DNA of 13,686 bases from RBG-16-66-20 sp038040245 (GTDB taxonomy: Bacteria; Pseudomonadota; Gammaproteobacteria; Burkholderiales; SG8-39), in contig JBBPIU010000083.1 of the NCBI GenBank assembly GCA_038040245.1, positions 1 through 13,686 of the forward strand, in the 5' to 3' direction. Made by a program: the position numbers and the translations under genes. Under the pieces are notes generated by a model that was given only the letters and a program-made list of their open reading frames with translations, had not been told where the DNA came from and did not search any database. This document shows, piece by piece, positions 6,485 to 13,686 of this stretch (within the stretch, counting starts at the first letter, position 1; each line of letters opens with the position of its first letter).

Positions 6485-8077
6485 ATGTTGGATTCGGTGA
6501 GCTTGCCCCGCTCGCAGCGAACGCTACCGCAAATGCTCGCGGTGCAGGCCGAACGCCATCACGATCGTCCTCTGCTTACCATCGGCGAGGTGACGTGGAC
6601 ATTCCGCGATGCCGCGAGCGCGGCCGCGCGCCGCGCCGGCATGCTCGCCGCCGCCGGTATCGGGCCGGGCGACCGGGTGGCGCTGCTATTGGGCAACCGG
6701 ATCGAGCTCATGGAGATGGTGCTCGCTTGCGGCTGGATGGGCGCCATCGCGGTGCCGATAAACACCGCGGCCATGGGGCCGCAGATCGGCTACTTCCTGC
6801 AAAACAGCGGTGCGAGGGTGCTGGTGATCGAGAGCGACCTGCTTTCCCGGCTCGAACAGGTAGAGATCGAGCGCCTGGCGCTGGAGCGAATATGGGTTGT
6901 CGGTGATTCGCGTGGTGCTGCAACGTCCAGCCGGCGCGTCGAGCCGCTGCCTGCCCCGGGGGCGCCGATTCCTGCCGCCGCCGTCAAACCGGGCGACACC
7001 CTCGCGATTCTATACACCTCGGGCACGACCGGACCCTCGAAGGGCGTGATGTTCCCGCATACGCAGTATTACTGGTGGGGCATCAACACCATACATTTGC
7101 TTGAAATTGCCGCCGAAGACGTCCTTTGCACCACGCTGCCGCTTTTCCATGTCAACGCTCTGAGCAGTTTCGCGCAAGCCTTGCTTTCCGGCGCGCACAT
7201 GGTGCTTCACGAGCGTTTTTCAGCCTCCGGTTTCTGGCCGGCGACACGGCAGTCCGGCGCCACGGTCATCTACCTGCTTGGCGCGATGGTGCCTATCCTT
7301 CTGGCCCAGCCGCCGGGCGCAGCTGAACGCAGTCATCGGGTGCGGCTGGCGTTGGGTCCCGGGGTGCCGCCGGACATGATCGCCAAATTCGGCGAACGCA
7401 CCGGCGTCCGTCTTCTCGAAGGCTACGCGTCCACCGAGACCAACTTCGTGATCGGATCCACGATCGACCAGCAGAAGCCCGGATCCATCGGCCGGATTCG
7501 CCCCGGGTACCACGCCTGCGTCGTCGACGATCAGGACTTTGAAGTCGATCACGGCGTGGCGGGCGAACTGCTCCTGCGGGCTGACGAACCGTATGCCTTT
7601 GCGACGGGCTACTTCGGCATGCCGGACAAGACGGTCGAGGCGTGGCGCAATCTCTGGTTTCACACCGGCGACCGGGTGGTGCGGGATAGCGACGGCAATT
7701 TCCGCTTCCTGGACCGGCTCAAGGACGCCATACGACGCCGGGGCGAGAACATTTCGTCCTATGAAGTCGAGCAGGTTCTGCTGTCGCATTCGAGCGTCGA
7801 GATGGTCGCGGTATTCCCGGTGCGCTCCGAACTCGCCGAAGACGAAGTAATGGCGGCCATCGTGCTGAAGCCGGGTTGCCGGCTGGATCCGCTCGAGCTG
7901 ATGACGTTCTGCGAGCCGCGCATGCCCTATTTCGCGATTCCCCGGTTCCTCGACTTCGTGCCGGAGCTGCCGCGCACGGAGAACGGGAAAGTGCAGAAAT
8001 TCAAGCTGCGGGAACGTGGCCCCGGCGCCCGGACCTGGGACCGGGAAGCCGCCGGTTATCTGCTCAAGAGGCGTTGA
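6485..8077 (+). CDS. AMP-forming acyl-CoA ligase, crotonobetaine/carnitine-CoA ligase-like
   Basis: This adenylate-forming enzyme (ANL superfamily, 530 residues) activates a carboxylic acid with ATP and joins it to coenzyme A. Motifs are in order: the P-loop-like YTSGTTGPSKG at 177-187, GYASTETN at 313-320 with the magnesium-binding E318, FHTGD at 392-396 with the ribose-binding D396, the hinge DRLKD at 410-414 followed by RRRGENISSYEVE, and the C-terminal catalytic lysine K502 in ENGKVQK. Overall layout and length are closest in my reading to CaiC-type ligases, but short- or medium-chain or aromatic acids are equally possible. ATG 6485 is the first possible ATG, since an in-frame TGA lies just upstream. 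It has no clear ribosome-binding site; ATG 6532 is an alternative. It precedes the ABC importer genes by 47 bases. Confidence 0.92.
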   Translation: MLDSVSLPRSQRTLPQMLAVQAERHHDRPLLTIGEVTWTFRDAASAAARRAGMLAAAGIGPGDRVALLLGNRIELMEMVLACGWMGAIAVPINTAAMGPQIGYFLQNSGARVLVIESDLLSRLEQVEIERLALERIWVVGDSRGAATSSRRVEPLPAPGAPIPAAAVKPGDTLAILYTSGTTGPSKGVMFPHTQYYWWGINTIHLLEIAAEDVLCTTLPLFHVNALSSFAQALLSGAHMVLHERFSASGFWPATRQSGATVIYLLGAMVPILLAQPPGAAERSHRVRLALGPGVPPDMIAKFGERTGVRLLEGYASTETNFVIGSTIDQQKPGSIGRIRPGYHACVVDDQDFEVDHGVAGELLLRADEPYAFATGYFGMPDKTVEAWRNLWFHTGDRVVRDSDGNFRFLDRLKDAIRRRGENISSYEVEQVLLSHSSVEMVAVFPVRSELAEDEVMAAIVLKPGCRLDPLELMTFCEPRMPYFAIPRFLDFVPELPRTENGKVQKFKLRERGPGARTWDREAAGYLLKRR

Positions 8078-8102
8078 GTCGGTCCGCAAACTCGCCTAAT
8101 AT
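8074..8102 (+). promoter_or_regulatory. Candidate sigma-70-type promoter in front of livK
   Basis: TTGAGT (8074-8079) and TAATAT (8097-8102) are separated by exactly 17 bases. Each matches the consensus at four of six positions. Transcription from here would begin near 8109 and give a short leader before the ribosome site. The -35 hexamer overlaps the last codons of the ligase, so this would be an internal promoter that lets the importer be expressed apart from the ligase. Support is by eye only. Confidence 0.35.
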
Positions 8103-8114
8103 CGCATATCAACC

Positions 8115-8120
8115 GGGAGA
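8115..8120 (+). promoter_or_regulatory. Ribosome-binding site fixing the livK start
   Basis: GGGAGA lies four bases before ATG 8125, which directly opens a signal peptide. The same frame is open back to 7876, but that part lies inside the ligase gene and is not expected to be translated. Confidence 0.7.
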
Positions 8121-8124
8121 TAAG

Positions 8125-9258
8125 ATGAAACTCAGGATTTGCATGACCGTGGGCATGGCGGCGGCGATTGCCGCGACCGGGGCACTGGCCGACATTACGA
8201 TCGGCGTTTCGATCGGATTCACCGGTCCGCAGGCTTCGCTTGGCGTGCATTACAAGAATGCCTTTGACCTGTTGCCGAAGACGATGGCCGGCGAGCCGGT
8301 CAGGTACATCATCCTCGACAATGCATCGGACGTAACCAACGCGGCGAGAAACGGACGCAAGCTTGTTACCGAAGACAAGGTGGACGTGCTGATGGGTTCC
8401 AACGGCGTGCCGCAATCCCTTGCGCTCGCGCAGATCGCCAGCGAAAGCAAGACCCCAATGCTCGCGTTCTCGCCTATAAACGTTCCCGCCGAAAACGCGT
8501 ACTGGACTTTCGTCGTGCCCCAGCCGACCGAGCTGATGATGGATGCGGTCGCCAAGGACATCAAGAAGCACAACATCAAGACGCTGGGCTATATCGGATT
8601 CTCCGATGGCTGGGGCGACATCGTGCTCAAGGCAACCGAATCGCATGCCGCGGCGGCCGGCTACCGGATCGTGGCCAACGAGCGCTACGCGCGCAACGAC
8701 ACCAGCGTCGTCGGCCAGGTGCTCAAGCTGATGGCTGCCAACCCCGACGCGGTCATGGTGGGCGGGTCCGGCACCGGCGGTGCCTTGCCGCAGATCGCAT
8801 TGCGGGTGCGCGGCTACAAGGGCCTGATCTACCACAACCACGGCACGGTCAATTCCGAATTCATCAAGATCGGCGGCAAGCACGTCGAAGGCGCGATCGC
8901 GCCGACCGGTCCGATCGTCGTCGCGGACGAATTGCCCGCGGGCTATGCCACCAAGGCGGTCGGCGAGGAGTTCATGAAACGCTACGAGGCCACGTTCAAA
9001 CTCGGGCGCAATGCATTTGCCGGCTATAGCTACGATGCGGTCCTGCTGGTCGATGTGGCTGCGCAGGTGGCGCTCAAGAAAGCCAAACCGGGGACTCCTG
9101 AATTCCGCGCCGCATTGCGGGATGCGCTGGAGAATGTGAAGAACGTAGTCGGCACCCACGCGGTGTACACGATGACGCCCACGAACCACAACGGGATGGA
9201 CGAGCGCGCGCGCGTCCTGGTGGTGGTGAAGGATGGCCAGTGGAGGCTGATGAAGTAG
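8125..9258 (+). CDS. livK: ABC transporter periplasmic substrate-binding protein, branched-chain-amino-acid type
   Basis: This is the periplasmic receptor of the downstream ABC importer, 377 residues. A signal peptide covers residues 1-22 (basic start MKLR, hydrophobic Ala-rich core, ALA before D23); the single cysteine at position 6 is not a lipobox. The mature part begins DITIGVSIGFTGPQASLG, the usual start of type I periplasmic binding proteins of the Leu/Ile/Val receptor family. Later it has VDVLMGSNGVPQSLA, LGYIGFSDGWG and FAGYSYDAVLLV, all in family order. Homologues bind amino acids but also amides, aromatic acids and other small acids, so the symbol marks the family rather than the ligand. 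It follows the ligase by 47 bases and precedes livH by 13. Confidence 0.92.
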   Translation: MKLRICMTVGMAAAIAATGALADITIGVSIGFTGPQASLGVHYKNAFDLLPKTMAGEPVRYIILDNASDVTNAARNGRKLVTEDKVDVLMGSNGVPQSLALAQIASESKTPMLAFSPINVPAENAYWTFVVPQPTELMMDAVAKDIKKHNIKTLGYIGFSDGWGDIVLKATESHAAAAGYRIVANERYARNDTSVVGQVLKLMAANPDAVMVGGSGTGGALPQIALRVRGYKGLIYHNHGTVNSEFIKIGGKHVEGAIAPTGPIVVADELPAGYATKAVGEEFMKRYEATFKLGRNAFAGYSYDAVLLVDVAAQVALKKAKPGTPEFRAALRDALENVKNVVGTHAVYTMTPTNHNGMDERARVLVVVKDGQWRLMK

Positions 9259-9271
9259 CTGTTCCCGCGCG

Positions 9272-10315
9272 ATGAATTTCGATATCGCGCTGTGGCTGGT
9301 TCAGGACGGCATCACCAACGGCGCCATCTACGCGCTGCTCGCGCTCGCCCTGCTGCTGGTGTTCGCGGTAACGCGCGTCATATTCGTGCCGCAGGGGGAG
9401 TTCATCGCGTATGCCGCGCTGTCCCTCGCGTTGCTCCAGTCGGGGCGCCTGCCCGGCACGGTCTACGTCCTGGTGATCGGCGGCCTCATTGCGGCGGTAT
9501 TCGACAGCGTCATCGCTATCCGCGCCAGGGCCTACCGGCAGCTGCCGCGGATTTTCGCGGTCTACGTCGTGTTGCCGGTCCTCATGTCGGCGATTGCCTG
9601 GTGGGCAGTGCCGCAGAAGCTCAGCCTCTGGCTGCAGGTGCTGATCGTGCTCGGTCTCGTCGTGCCGCTCGGGCCCATCCTGTACAGGGTGGCGTACCGG
9701 CCGCTGGCGGGCGCCTCGGTGCTGGTCCTGTTCATCGTGTCGATGGCGGCGCACTACGTGTTGAGCGGCCTGGGCCTGGTGTTCTTCGGCAGCGAGGGGC
9801 TGCGCGTACAGCCGTTTTCTGAAGGAAAGTTCCAGCTTGGCGTGCTGACGGTTACCGCACAGAGCCTGTGGGTGCTGTTCGCGAGCCTGGTCATCATGGT
9901 TGTGCTCTGGCTGCTGTTCGACCGCACGATTTACGGCAAGGCGCTGCGCGCCACCGCGATCAATCGGATCGGGGCGCGCCTCGTGGGGATCCCCACCGAG
10001 CTCTCGGGCAGCCTCAGCTTCACGCTCGCGGCGTTCATCGGCGCGGTTTCGGGCATCCTGATCTCGCCCGCCACGACGATTTACTACGATACCGGCTTCC
10101 TGATCGGGCTCAAGGGATTCGTCGGCGCGATCCTCGGCGGAATGGGGAGCTACCCGCTCGCGGTGCTCGGTGCGGTAATCCTTGGCCTGTTCGAGTCGTT
10201 CTCGTCGTTCTGGGCGAGCACGTTCAAGGAAGTGATCGTGTTCACGGTCATCATCCCGGTGCTGGTGTGGCGCTCGCTCACCAGCATTCATCACGTGGAA
10301 GACGAAGAGCAATGA
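9272..10315 (+). CDS. livH: ABC transporter permease LivH, enlarged form
   Basis: This is one of the two membrane subunits of the importer, 347 residues against roughly 290-310 for common LivH proteins. The N-terminus (DGITNGAIYALLALALLLVFAVTRVIFVPQGEF) and C-terminal half (RIGARLVGIPTELSG, then TIYYDTGFLIGLKGFVGAILGG) are plain LivH sequence. The extra length lies at about residues 72-135, where two further hydrophobic segments (about 93-110 and 118-136) are inserted before the YRPLAGASVLVLFI stretch. ATG 9272 has no clear ribosome site, but a GGAGG sequence at 9241-9246 in the end of livK and the 13-base gap suggest coupled translation. Its TGA overlaps the next gene's ATG in ATGA. Confidence 0.92.
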   Translation: MNFDIALWLVQDGITNGAIYALLALALLLVFAVTRVIFVPQGEFIAYAALSLALLQSGRLPGTVYVLVIGGLIAAVFDSVIAIRARAYRQLPRIFAVYVVLPVLMSAIAWWAVPQKLSLWLQVLIVLGLVVPLGPILYRVAYRPLAGASVLVLFIVSMAAHYVLSGLGLVFFGSEGLRVQPFSEGKFQLGVLTVTAQSLWVLFASLVIMVVLWLLFDRTIYGKALRATAINRIGARLVGIPTELSGSLSFTLAAFIGAVSGILISPATTIYYDTGFLIGLKGFVGAILGGMGSYPLAVLGAVILGLFESFSSFWASTFKEVIVFTVIIPVLVWRSLTSIHHVEDEEQ

Positions 10316-12075
10316 AGGCGATCCCGCCGATGCTCGCCGCCTTTCTCGCGATCATCGCGACGGCGCCGCTCTATCTGCCGGATTTCTACGTCACGCTGCT
10401 GAATTACATCGGCCTGGCCACGCTGGTTACGCTCGGCCTGGTTCTGTTGACAGGCGTCGTGGGGCTGATTTCATTCGGCCAGCAGGCCTTCGTCGGCCTG
10501 GCCGCGTACACGACTGCCGTTCTCACGACCGTCTGGGGCGTCTCGCCCTGGGTCACGCTGGTCGCCGCGCTCGCGCTTACCGCGCTGGCGGCCCTGATCC
10601 TTGGATTCATCACGCTGCGGCTCTCGGGCCACTACCTTGCGCTCAGCACGATCGCCTGGGCGATTGCCGCCTACTACACGTTCGGAAACACCGAGCTTCT
10701 CGGCCAGTACAACGGCATCGCCAACCTTCCGCGAATTTCGCTCTTCGGCTGGACGCTGGATACCAACGGCAAATCCTATTACCTGATCTGGGTAGTGACA
10801 CTGGCCGCATTGATTGCGGCGCAGAACCTGCTCGATTCGCGCTCGGGCCGGGCGATCCGGGCACTGCGCTTTCGCGGAGTCATGGCGGAGAGTTTCGGGG
10901 TCGACACCGCCTCCCTCAAGACCATCGTGTTCCTCTACGCGGCGCTGCTGGCCGGCATTTCGGGCTGGCTGTACGCGCATTTCATGCGCCTGGTCAGCCC
11001 CGGCGCGTTCGGCGTCAACGCCGGCATCGATTACCTGTTCATGGCGGTCGTTGGCGGCGCCAGCCAGGTTTGGGGAGCGGTCATCGGGGCCACGGTGCTG
11101 ACGGTGCTCAAGGAGTGGCTGCAGGACAGCCTGCCCAAGCTCTTTCACCACAGCGGAAACTACGAGATCGTGGTGTTCGGCCTCCTGATGATGGTCCTCC
11201 TGCACCGGACCCGCGAGGGACTTGTGCCGGCATTTGCGCGCTGGCTGCCAGCGCGCAAGCTGCCGCGCATATCCGGCGCGGCCATGCCGCTCGAGCGCCG
11301 GGCACAGCCGAAAGCGGGCGAACGGTTGCTGGAAGTCCGCTCGGCCGAGAAGCGCTTCGGCGGACTGGTGGCGGTGAACAAGCTGTCGTTCGAGCTGAAA
11401 AGCGGCGAAATCCTCGGCCTGATCGGTCCCAATGGCGCCGGCAAGAGCACCATGTTCAACCTCATGACCGGCGTGCTGAGATCGGACGGCGGCGAAATCC
11501 TGTTCCGCGGCGAGCGCATCGAGCACCTGCCCTCGAGCGACATCGCGCGGCGCGGCATTTGCCGCACATTCCAGCACGTCAACCTGATCAGCGCCATGAC
11601 GGTACTCGAGAACGCCGCCATCGGCGCGCACCTGCGCGGGTCTCGAGGGACGGTGGCCGCCATGCTGCGTCTGGATCGGCAGGAGGAGGCGCGCCTGCTC
11701 AAGGAAGCGGCCGGACAACTGGAGCGCGTAGGGCTGGGGAAACACCTGTCCGAGCCAGCGGGCAGCTTGCCGCTTGGTCAGCAGCGCATCGTCGAAATCG
11801 CCCGCGCCCTGTGCGGCGATCCGGTGCTCCTGCTGCTGGACGAGCCCGCCGCGGGCCTGCGTTACGCGGAGAAAAAGGCGCTTGCCGATCTGCTGCGCAG
11901 GCTGCGCGCCGAAGGCATGACGATCCTGCTGGTCGAGCACGACATGGATTTCGTCATGGGACTCGTGGACCGCCTGGTGGTCATGGACTTCGGCGAGAAG
12001 CTCGCCGAAGGCCTGCCGGCCGCGATCCAGGCCGATCCGAAAGTCCTCGAAGCCTATCTCGGAGGCATGGAGTGA
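10312..12075 (+). CDS. livM-livG: Fused LivM permease-LivG ATPase subunit of ABC importer
   Basis: One 587-residue protein joins the second permease to an ATPase. Residues 1 to about 310 form LivM, with multiple membrane segments and the motifs LLTGVVGLISFGQQAFVGLAAY, LRLSGHYLALSTIAWA and VVGGASQVWGAVIG. A linker rich in Arg, Pro and Ala (about 305-335) leads to a LivG domain starting LLEVRSAEKRFGGLVAVN. ATPase motifs are complete: Walker A GPNGAGKST at 372-380, signature SLPLGQQR at 485-492 (replacing the classic LSGGQ), Walker B LLLLDEP with D510 and E511, and H543 in VEHD. The start ATG 10312 overlaps the livH stop by four bases; the open frame upstream to 9868 lies inside livH and is not the gene. 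No stop or frameshift separates the halves, so the fusion looks genuine. Confidence 0.93.
   Translation: MKAIPPMLAAFLAIIATAPLYLPDFYVTLLNYIGLATLVTLGLVLLTGVVGLISFGQQAFVGLAAYTTAVLTTVWGVSPWVTLVAALALTALAALILGFITLRLSGHYLALSTIAWAIAAYYTFGNTELLGQYNGIANLPRISLFGWTLDTNGKSYYLIWVVTLAALIAAQNLLDSRSGRAIRALRFRGVMAESFGVDTASLKTIVFLYAALLAGISGWLYAHFMRLVSPGAFGVNAGIDYLFMAVVGGASQVWGAVIGATVLTVLKEWLQDSLPKLFHHSGNYEIVVFGLLMMVLLHRTREGLVPAFARWLPARKLPRISGAAMPLERRAQPKAGERLLEVRSAEKRFGGLVAVNKLSFELKSGEILGLIGPNGAGKSTMFNLMTGVLRSDGGEILFRGERIEHLPSSDIARRGICRTFQHVNLISAMTVLENAAIGAHLRGSRGTVAAMLRLDRQEEARLLKEAAGQLERVGLGKHLSEPAGSLPLGQQRIVEIARALCGDPVLLLLDEPAAGLRYAEKKALADLLRRLRAEGMTILLVEHDMDFVMGLVDRLVVMDFGEKLAEGLPAAIQADPKVLEAYLGGME
12061..12065 (+). 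promoter_or_regulatory. Ribosome-binding site fixing the GTG start of livF
   Basis: GGAGG lies six bases before GTG 12072, inside the last codons of livM-livG. It sets the livF start and indicates translational coupling. Confidence 0.75.
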
Positions 12076-12800
12076 GCGCGATCCTCGAGGTGAGCGATTT
12101 GCGCGTGCTTTACGGCAAAGTCGAGGGAGTACATCGCGCCACGCTGCGTATCGAGGAAGGCTCGATCGTCACCGTGATCGGGCCCAACGGCGCGGGCAAA
12201 ACGACCCTGCTGGGCGCGATCATGGGCGTGTTGCCCTCCTCGGGCGTCGTGCGCTATCGGGGCGCGGATCTCGCCGGCACGGGCGTCGAGGCGCGTGTGG
12301 CGCAAGGCTTGAGCCTGGTGCCGGAGCGGCGCGAACTGTTCGGCGAGCTTACGGTGCACGACAACTTGCGCTTGGGCGCGTTCACGCGCATTCGCCGTGG
12401 CGAGCGCGGCATCGACGCCGACTTGGAAGCCGTATACGGGCGCTTTCCCCGATTGAAGGATCGTCGCGCCAGCCTTGCCGAGACCCTGTCGGGCGGCGAG
12501 CGCCAGATGCTCGCGCTCGGCCGCGCGCTGATGGCCAGGCCGCGGGTACTCATGCTGGACGAGCCGAGCCTCGGGCTTGCGCCGCTGGTCGTGCGGGAGA
12601 TCCTGCATATCATCGCCGACCTCCGGAAGACCGGCGTGTCGATCCTGATGGTCGAGCAGAACGCGCGCGCGGCGCTGCAGATCGCCGACTACGGCTACGT
12701 GCTGGAAAACGGCGAGATCGCGGTGGAGGGCCCCTCCGCCGAGCTCGCACGGAATCCGCGCGTCATCGAAACCTACCTGGGCCTGAAGAAATCCGCCTAG
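12072..12800 (+). CDS. livF: ABC transporter ATP-binding protein LivF
   Basis: This is the second cytoplasmic ATPase of the importer, 242 residues, the normal LivF length. It has Walker A GPNGAGKTT at residues 37-45, signature LSGGERQ at 139-145, Walker B VLMLDEP with D163 and E164, and VEQN in the switch position, where LivF proteins commonly carry glutamine instead of histidine. The start is GTG 12072, overlapping the upstream TGA in GTGA, with an excellent ribosome site GGAGG at 12061-12065; a long open frame upstream belongs to a shadow of livM-livG. It is the last gene of the plus-strand operon and would form a heterodimer with the LivG domain. Confidence 0.94.
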   Translation: MSAILEVSDLRVLYGKVEGVHRATLRIEEGSIVTVIGPNGAGKTTLLGAIMGVLPSSGVVRYRGADLAGTGVEARVAQGLSLVPERRELFGELTVHDNLRLGAFTRIRRGERGIDADLEAVYGRFPRLKDRRASLAETLSGGERQMLALGRALMARPRVLMLDEPSLGLAPLVVREILHIIADLRKTGVSILMVEQNARAALQIADYGYVLENGEIAVEGPSAELARNPRVIETYLGLKKSA

Positions 12801-12834
12801 GGGCTCACAGTCGATTTGTCGTCCGCATTTTTTC

Positions 12835-12850
12835 CGAAAGTCTGCTTTCG
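12835..12850. other. Small inverted repeat in the convergent gap after livF
   Basis: The 85-base gap between livF and the cyclase gene contains CGAAAG-TCTG-CTTTCG, a six-base perfect stem with a four-base loop. A run of six T lies just before it on the plus strand (12828-12833), not after it, so on neither strand does a U-tract follow the hairpin. It is therefore not a standard intrinsic terminator, though it may mark the transcript ends of the converging genes. No other gene or site is visible in the gap. Confidence 0.35.
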
Positions 12851-12885
12851 ACGGCGGGTTCAACGATCTCTCCTTTGCGCTCGGG

Positions 12886-13686
12886 CTAGCCCCCGACCAG
12901 CGCGAGCACGCGCAACGGGCTGCCGCTGCCGTGCTGGATTTTCAGGGGCGGGCAGATCAGCACCGCCCCGGTGGGCGGCAGCTGGTCGAGATTGGCCAGG
13001 CACTGCAGGCCGTAGCGTCCGGCGCCGTGCATGTAGTAATGGCAGGGATAGGGGGGACGCTGGTGGTAGCCCTGTCCGGCGTCGGTGCCAATGGCTTCCG
13101 ACCCGAAGCCCAGCACATCGCGCTCCTCGACCAGGAATTTGGCCACCTCGGCGTCCGGGCCGGGCGTGTGCTGTCCCGTTTCGTCGTAGTTCTGGAATGC
13201 CTCGGCGTCCCCGGGTTTTTCGCGCCACTTCTTCGACCAGTCGGTGCGCATCAGCACCCACGCGCGCGCGGGCACGCGGCCGTGCTTCTTCTCCCACTTC
13301 CTGACTGCATCGACCGTCAGAAGGAAGTCAGCATTGGCCGCGGCTTCCCGCGAGCAATCGATCACCACCGCGGGTGCGACGAAATGCTGCACGGGGATGG
13401 TGTCGACGGCGTTGTTCGGCAGATCGCGCCCGGAAATCCAGTGGACCGGCGCGTCGAAATGGGTCCCGGTATGCTCGCCGCAGGAGAAATTGTTCCAGTA
13501 CCAGCTGGGGCCGCGCTCGTCGTAGCGCGAGACTTCTTCCACCCGGAACGGCAGGCACTGGCCGAATTCGGGCGGCAGCGCGATCTGCGGGAATTCGGGG
13601 GTCAGCGTATGGGTGAGATCGATCACGCGGATCCGGCCGCCTGCGAGCGCGCCCGCCAGCGCGCCGAGAATGTCGCCCGTTTTCAT
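12886..13686 (-). CDS. Cyclase-family metal-dependent hydrolase (kynurenine formamidase / isatin hydrolase-like)
   Basis: This protein of the cyclase family (named for polyketide cyclases; includes kynurenine formamidase and isatin hydrolase) would hydrolyse an amide, lactam or ester bond using a bound divalent metal. It has 266 residues from the ATG at 13686-13684, the last bases of the window, so a longer N-terminus outside cannot be excluded; MKTGDILGALA followed by RVIDLTHTLTP does read like a natural start. The signature HTGTHFDAPVHW is at residues 72-83, with H72, H76 and D78 as expected metal ligands and H82 next to the active site. Near the C-terminus H216 is followed twelve residues later by Q228, where kynurenine formamidases have a metal-binding glutamate. 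It converges on livF and its stop lies in the palindrome GGGCTAGCCC. Its partner genes are outside the window. Confidence 0.87.
   Translation of the reverse strand: MKTGDILGALAGALAGGRIRVIDLTHTLTPEFPQIALPPEFGQCLPFRVEEVSRYDERGPSWYWNNFSCGEHTGTHFDAPVHWISGRDLPNNAVDTIPVQHFVAPAVVIDCSREAAANADFLLTVDAVRKWEKKHGRVPARAWVLMRTDWSKKWREKPGDAEAFQNYDETGQHTPGPDAEVAKFLVEERDVLGFGSEAIGTDAGQGYHQRPPYPCHYYMHGAGRYGLQCLANLDQLPPTGAVLICPPLKIQHGSGSPLRVLALVGG

Noticed and set aside
9074..10312. 412-codon open frame on the minus strand, opposite livK and livH
   Set aside because: Same antisense artefact: the sequence is His/Arg/Glu/Asp-rich with no domain, while the plus strand carries well-conserved transporter genes.
10471..11940. 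489-codon open frame on the minus strand, opposite livM-livG
   Set aside because: Antisense of a membrane protein and ATPase with intact motifs; no recognisable protein features of its own.
11070..12071. Long in-frame extension upstream of livF
   Set aside because: It runs through livM-livG in another frame and is Arg/Pro-rich; GTG 12072 with GGAGG in front and a GTGA overlap is the proper livF start.
12828..12850. Possible intrinsic terminator after livF
   Set aside because: The T-run precedes the hairpin on the plus strand and becomes an A-run on the minus strand, so the order is wrong for termination on either strand; kept only as an inverted repeat.

Overview
The window is a gene-dense, GC-rich stretch of bacterial chromosome. 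It carries ten recognisable genes and no RNA genes, transposases, phage genes, CRISPR arrays or transcription regulators. The gene families (a TRAP dicarboxylate-type transporter, a branched-chain-amino-acid-type ABC transporter with a fused LivM-LivG subunit, a cyclase-family hydrolase) and the high GC suggest a metabolically versatile betaproteobacterium, probably of the Burkholderiales. This is inferred from gene content only; no marker gene is present.

Left half, minus strand, read right to left from 6445 down to 1: an octopine/opine-dehydrogenase-family oxidoreductase (6445-5369) overlaps by 4 bases a 3-hydroxyacyl-CoA-dehydrogenase-family oxidoreductase (5372-4389). After 66 bases comes a complete TRAP transporter: periplasmic receptor DctP (4322-3312), small membrane subunit DctQ (about 3268-2795) and large permease DctM (2716-1403). 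A dihydropyrimidinase/hydantoinase-type amidohydrolase follows (1399 to beyond base 1), starting 3 bases after the dctM stop. The spacing fits one transcription unit, or two with a break before dctP. TRAP uptake probably feeds the amidohydrolase.

Right half, plus strand: a CaiC-like AMP-forming acyl-CoA ligase (6485-8077) leads into a complete ABC importer: binding protein LivK (8125-9258), permease LivH (9272-10315), fused permease-ATPase LivM-LivG (10312-12075) and ATPase LivF (12072-12800). The last three are translationally linked by a 4-base overlap at each of the two junctions. The two arms diverge from a gap of only 39 bases (6446-6484), so they may share control. At the right edge a cyclase-family metal-dependent hydrolase (13686-12886, minus strand) converges on livF.

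Taken together this looks like a scavenging and catabolic island: two high-affinity, binding-protein-dependent importers of different energy type, one ligase to make a CoA thioester, two NAD(P)-dependent dehydrogenases, and two hydrolases for cyclic amide or lactam-type bonds. The substrate cannot be read from the sequence.

The most unusual structure is the dctQ-dctM junction: three tandem 25-base units, each a six-codon mini-reading frame (start codon, six sense codons, TGA, four bases), leading exactly onto the GTG start of dctM. Other notable points are a dctQ reading frame whose conserved N-terminus lies upstream of any standard start codon, the livM-livG fusion beside an enlarged LivH, and a Glu-to-Gln replacement at the expected second metal site of the cyclase.
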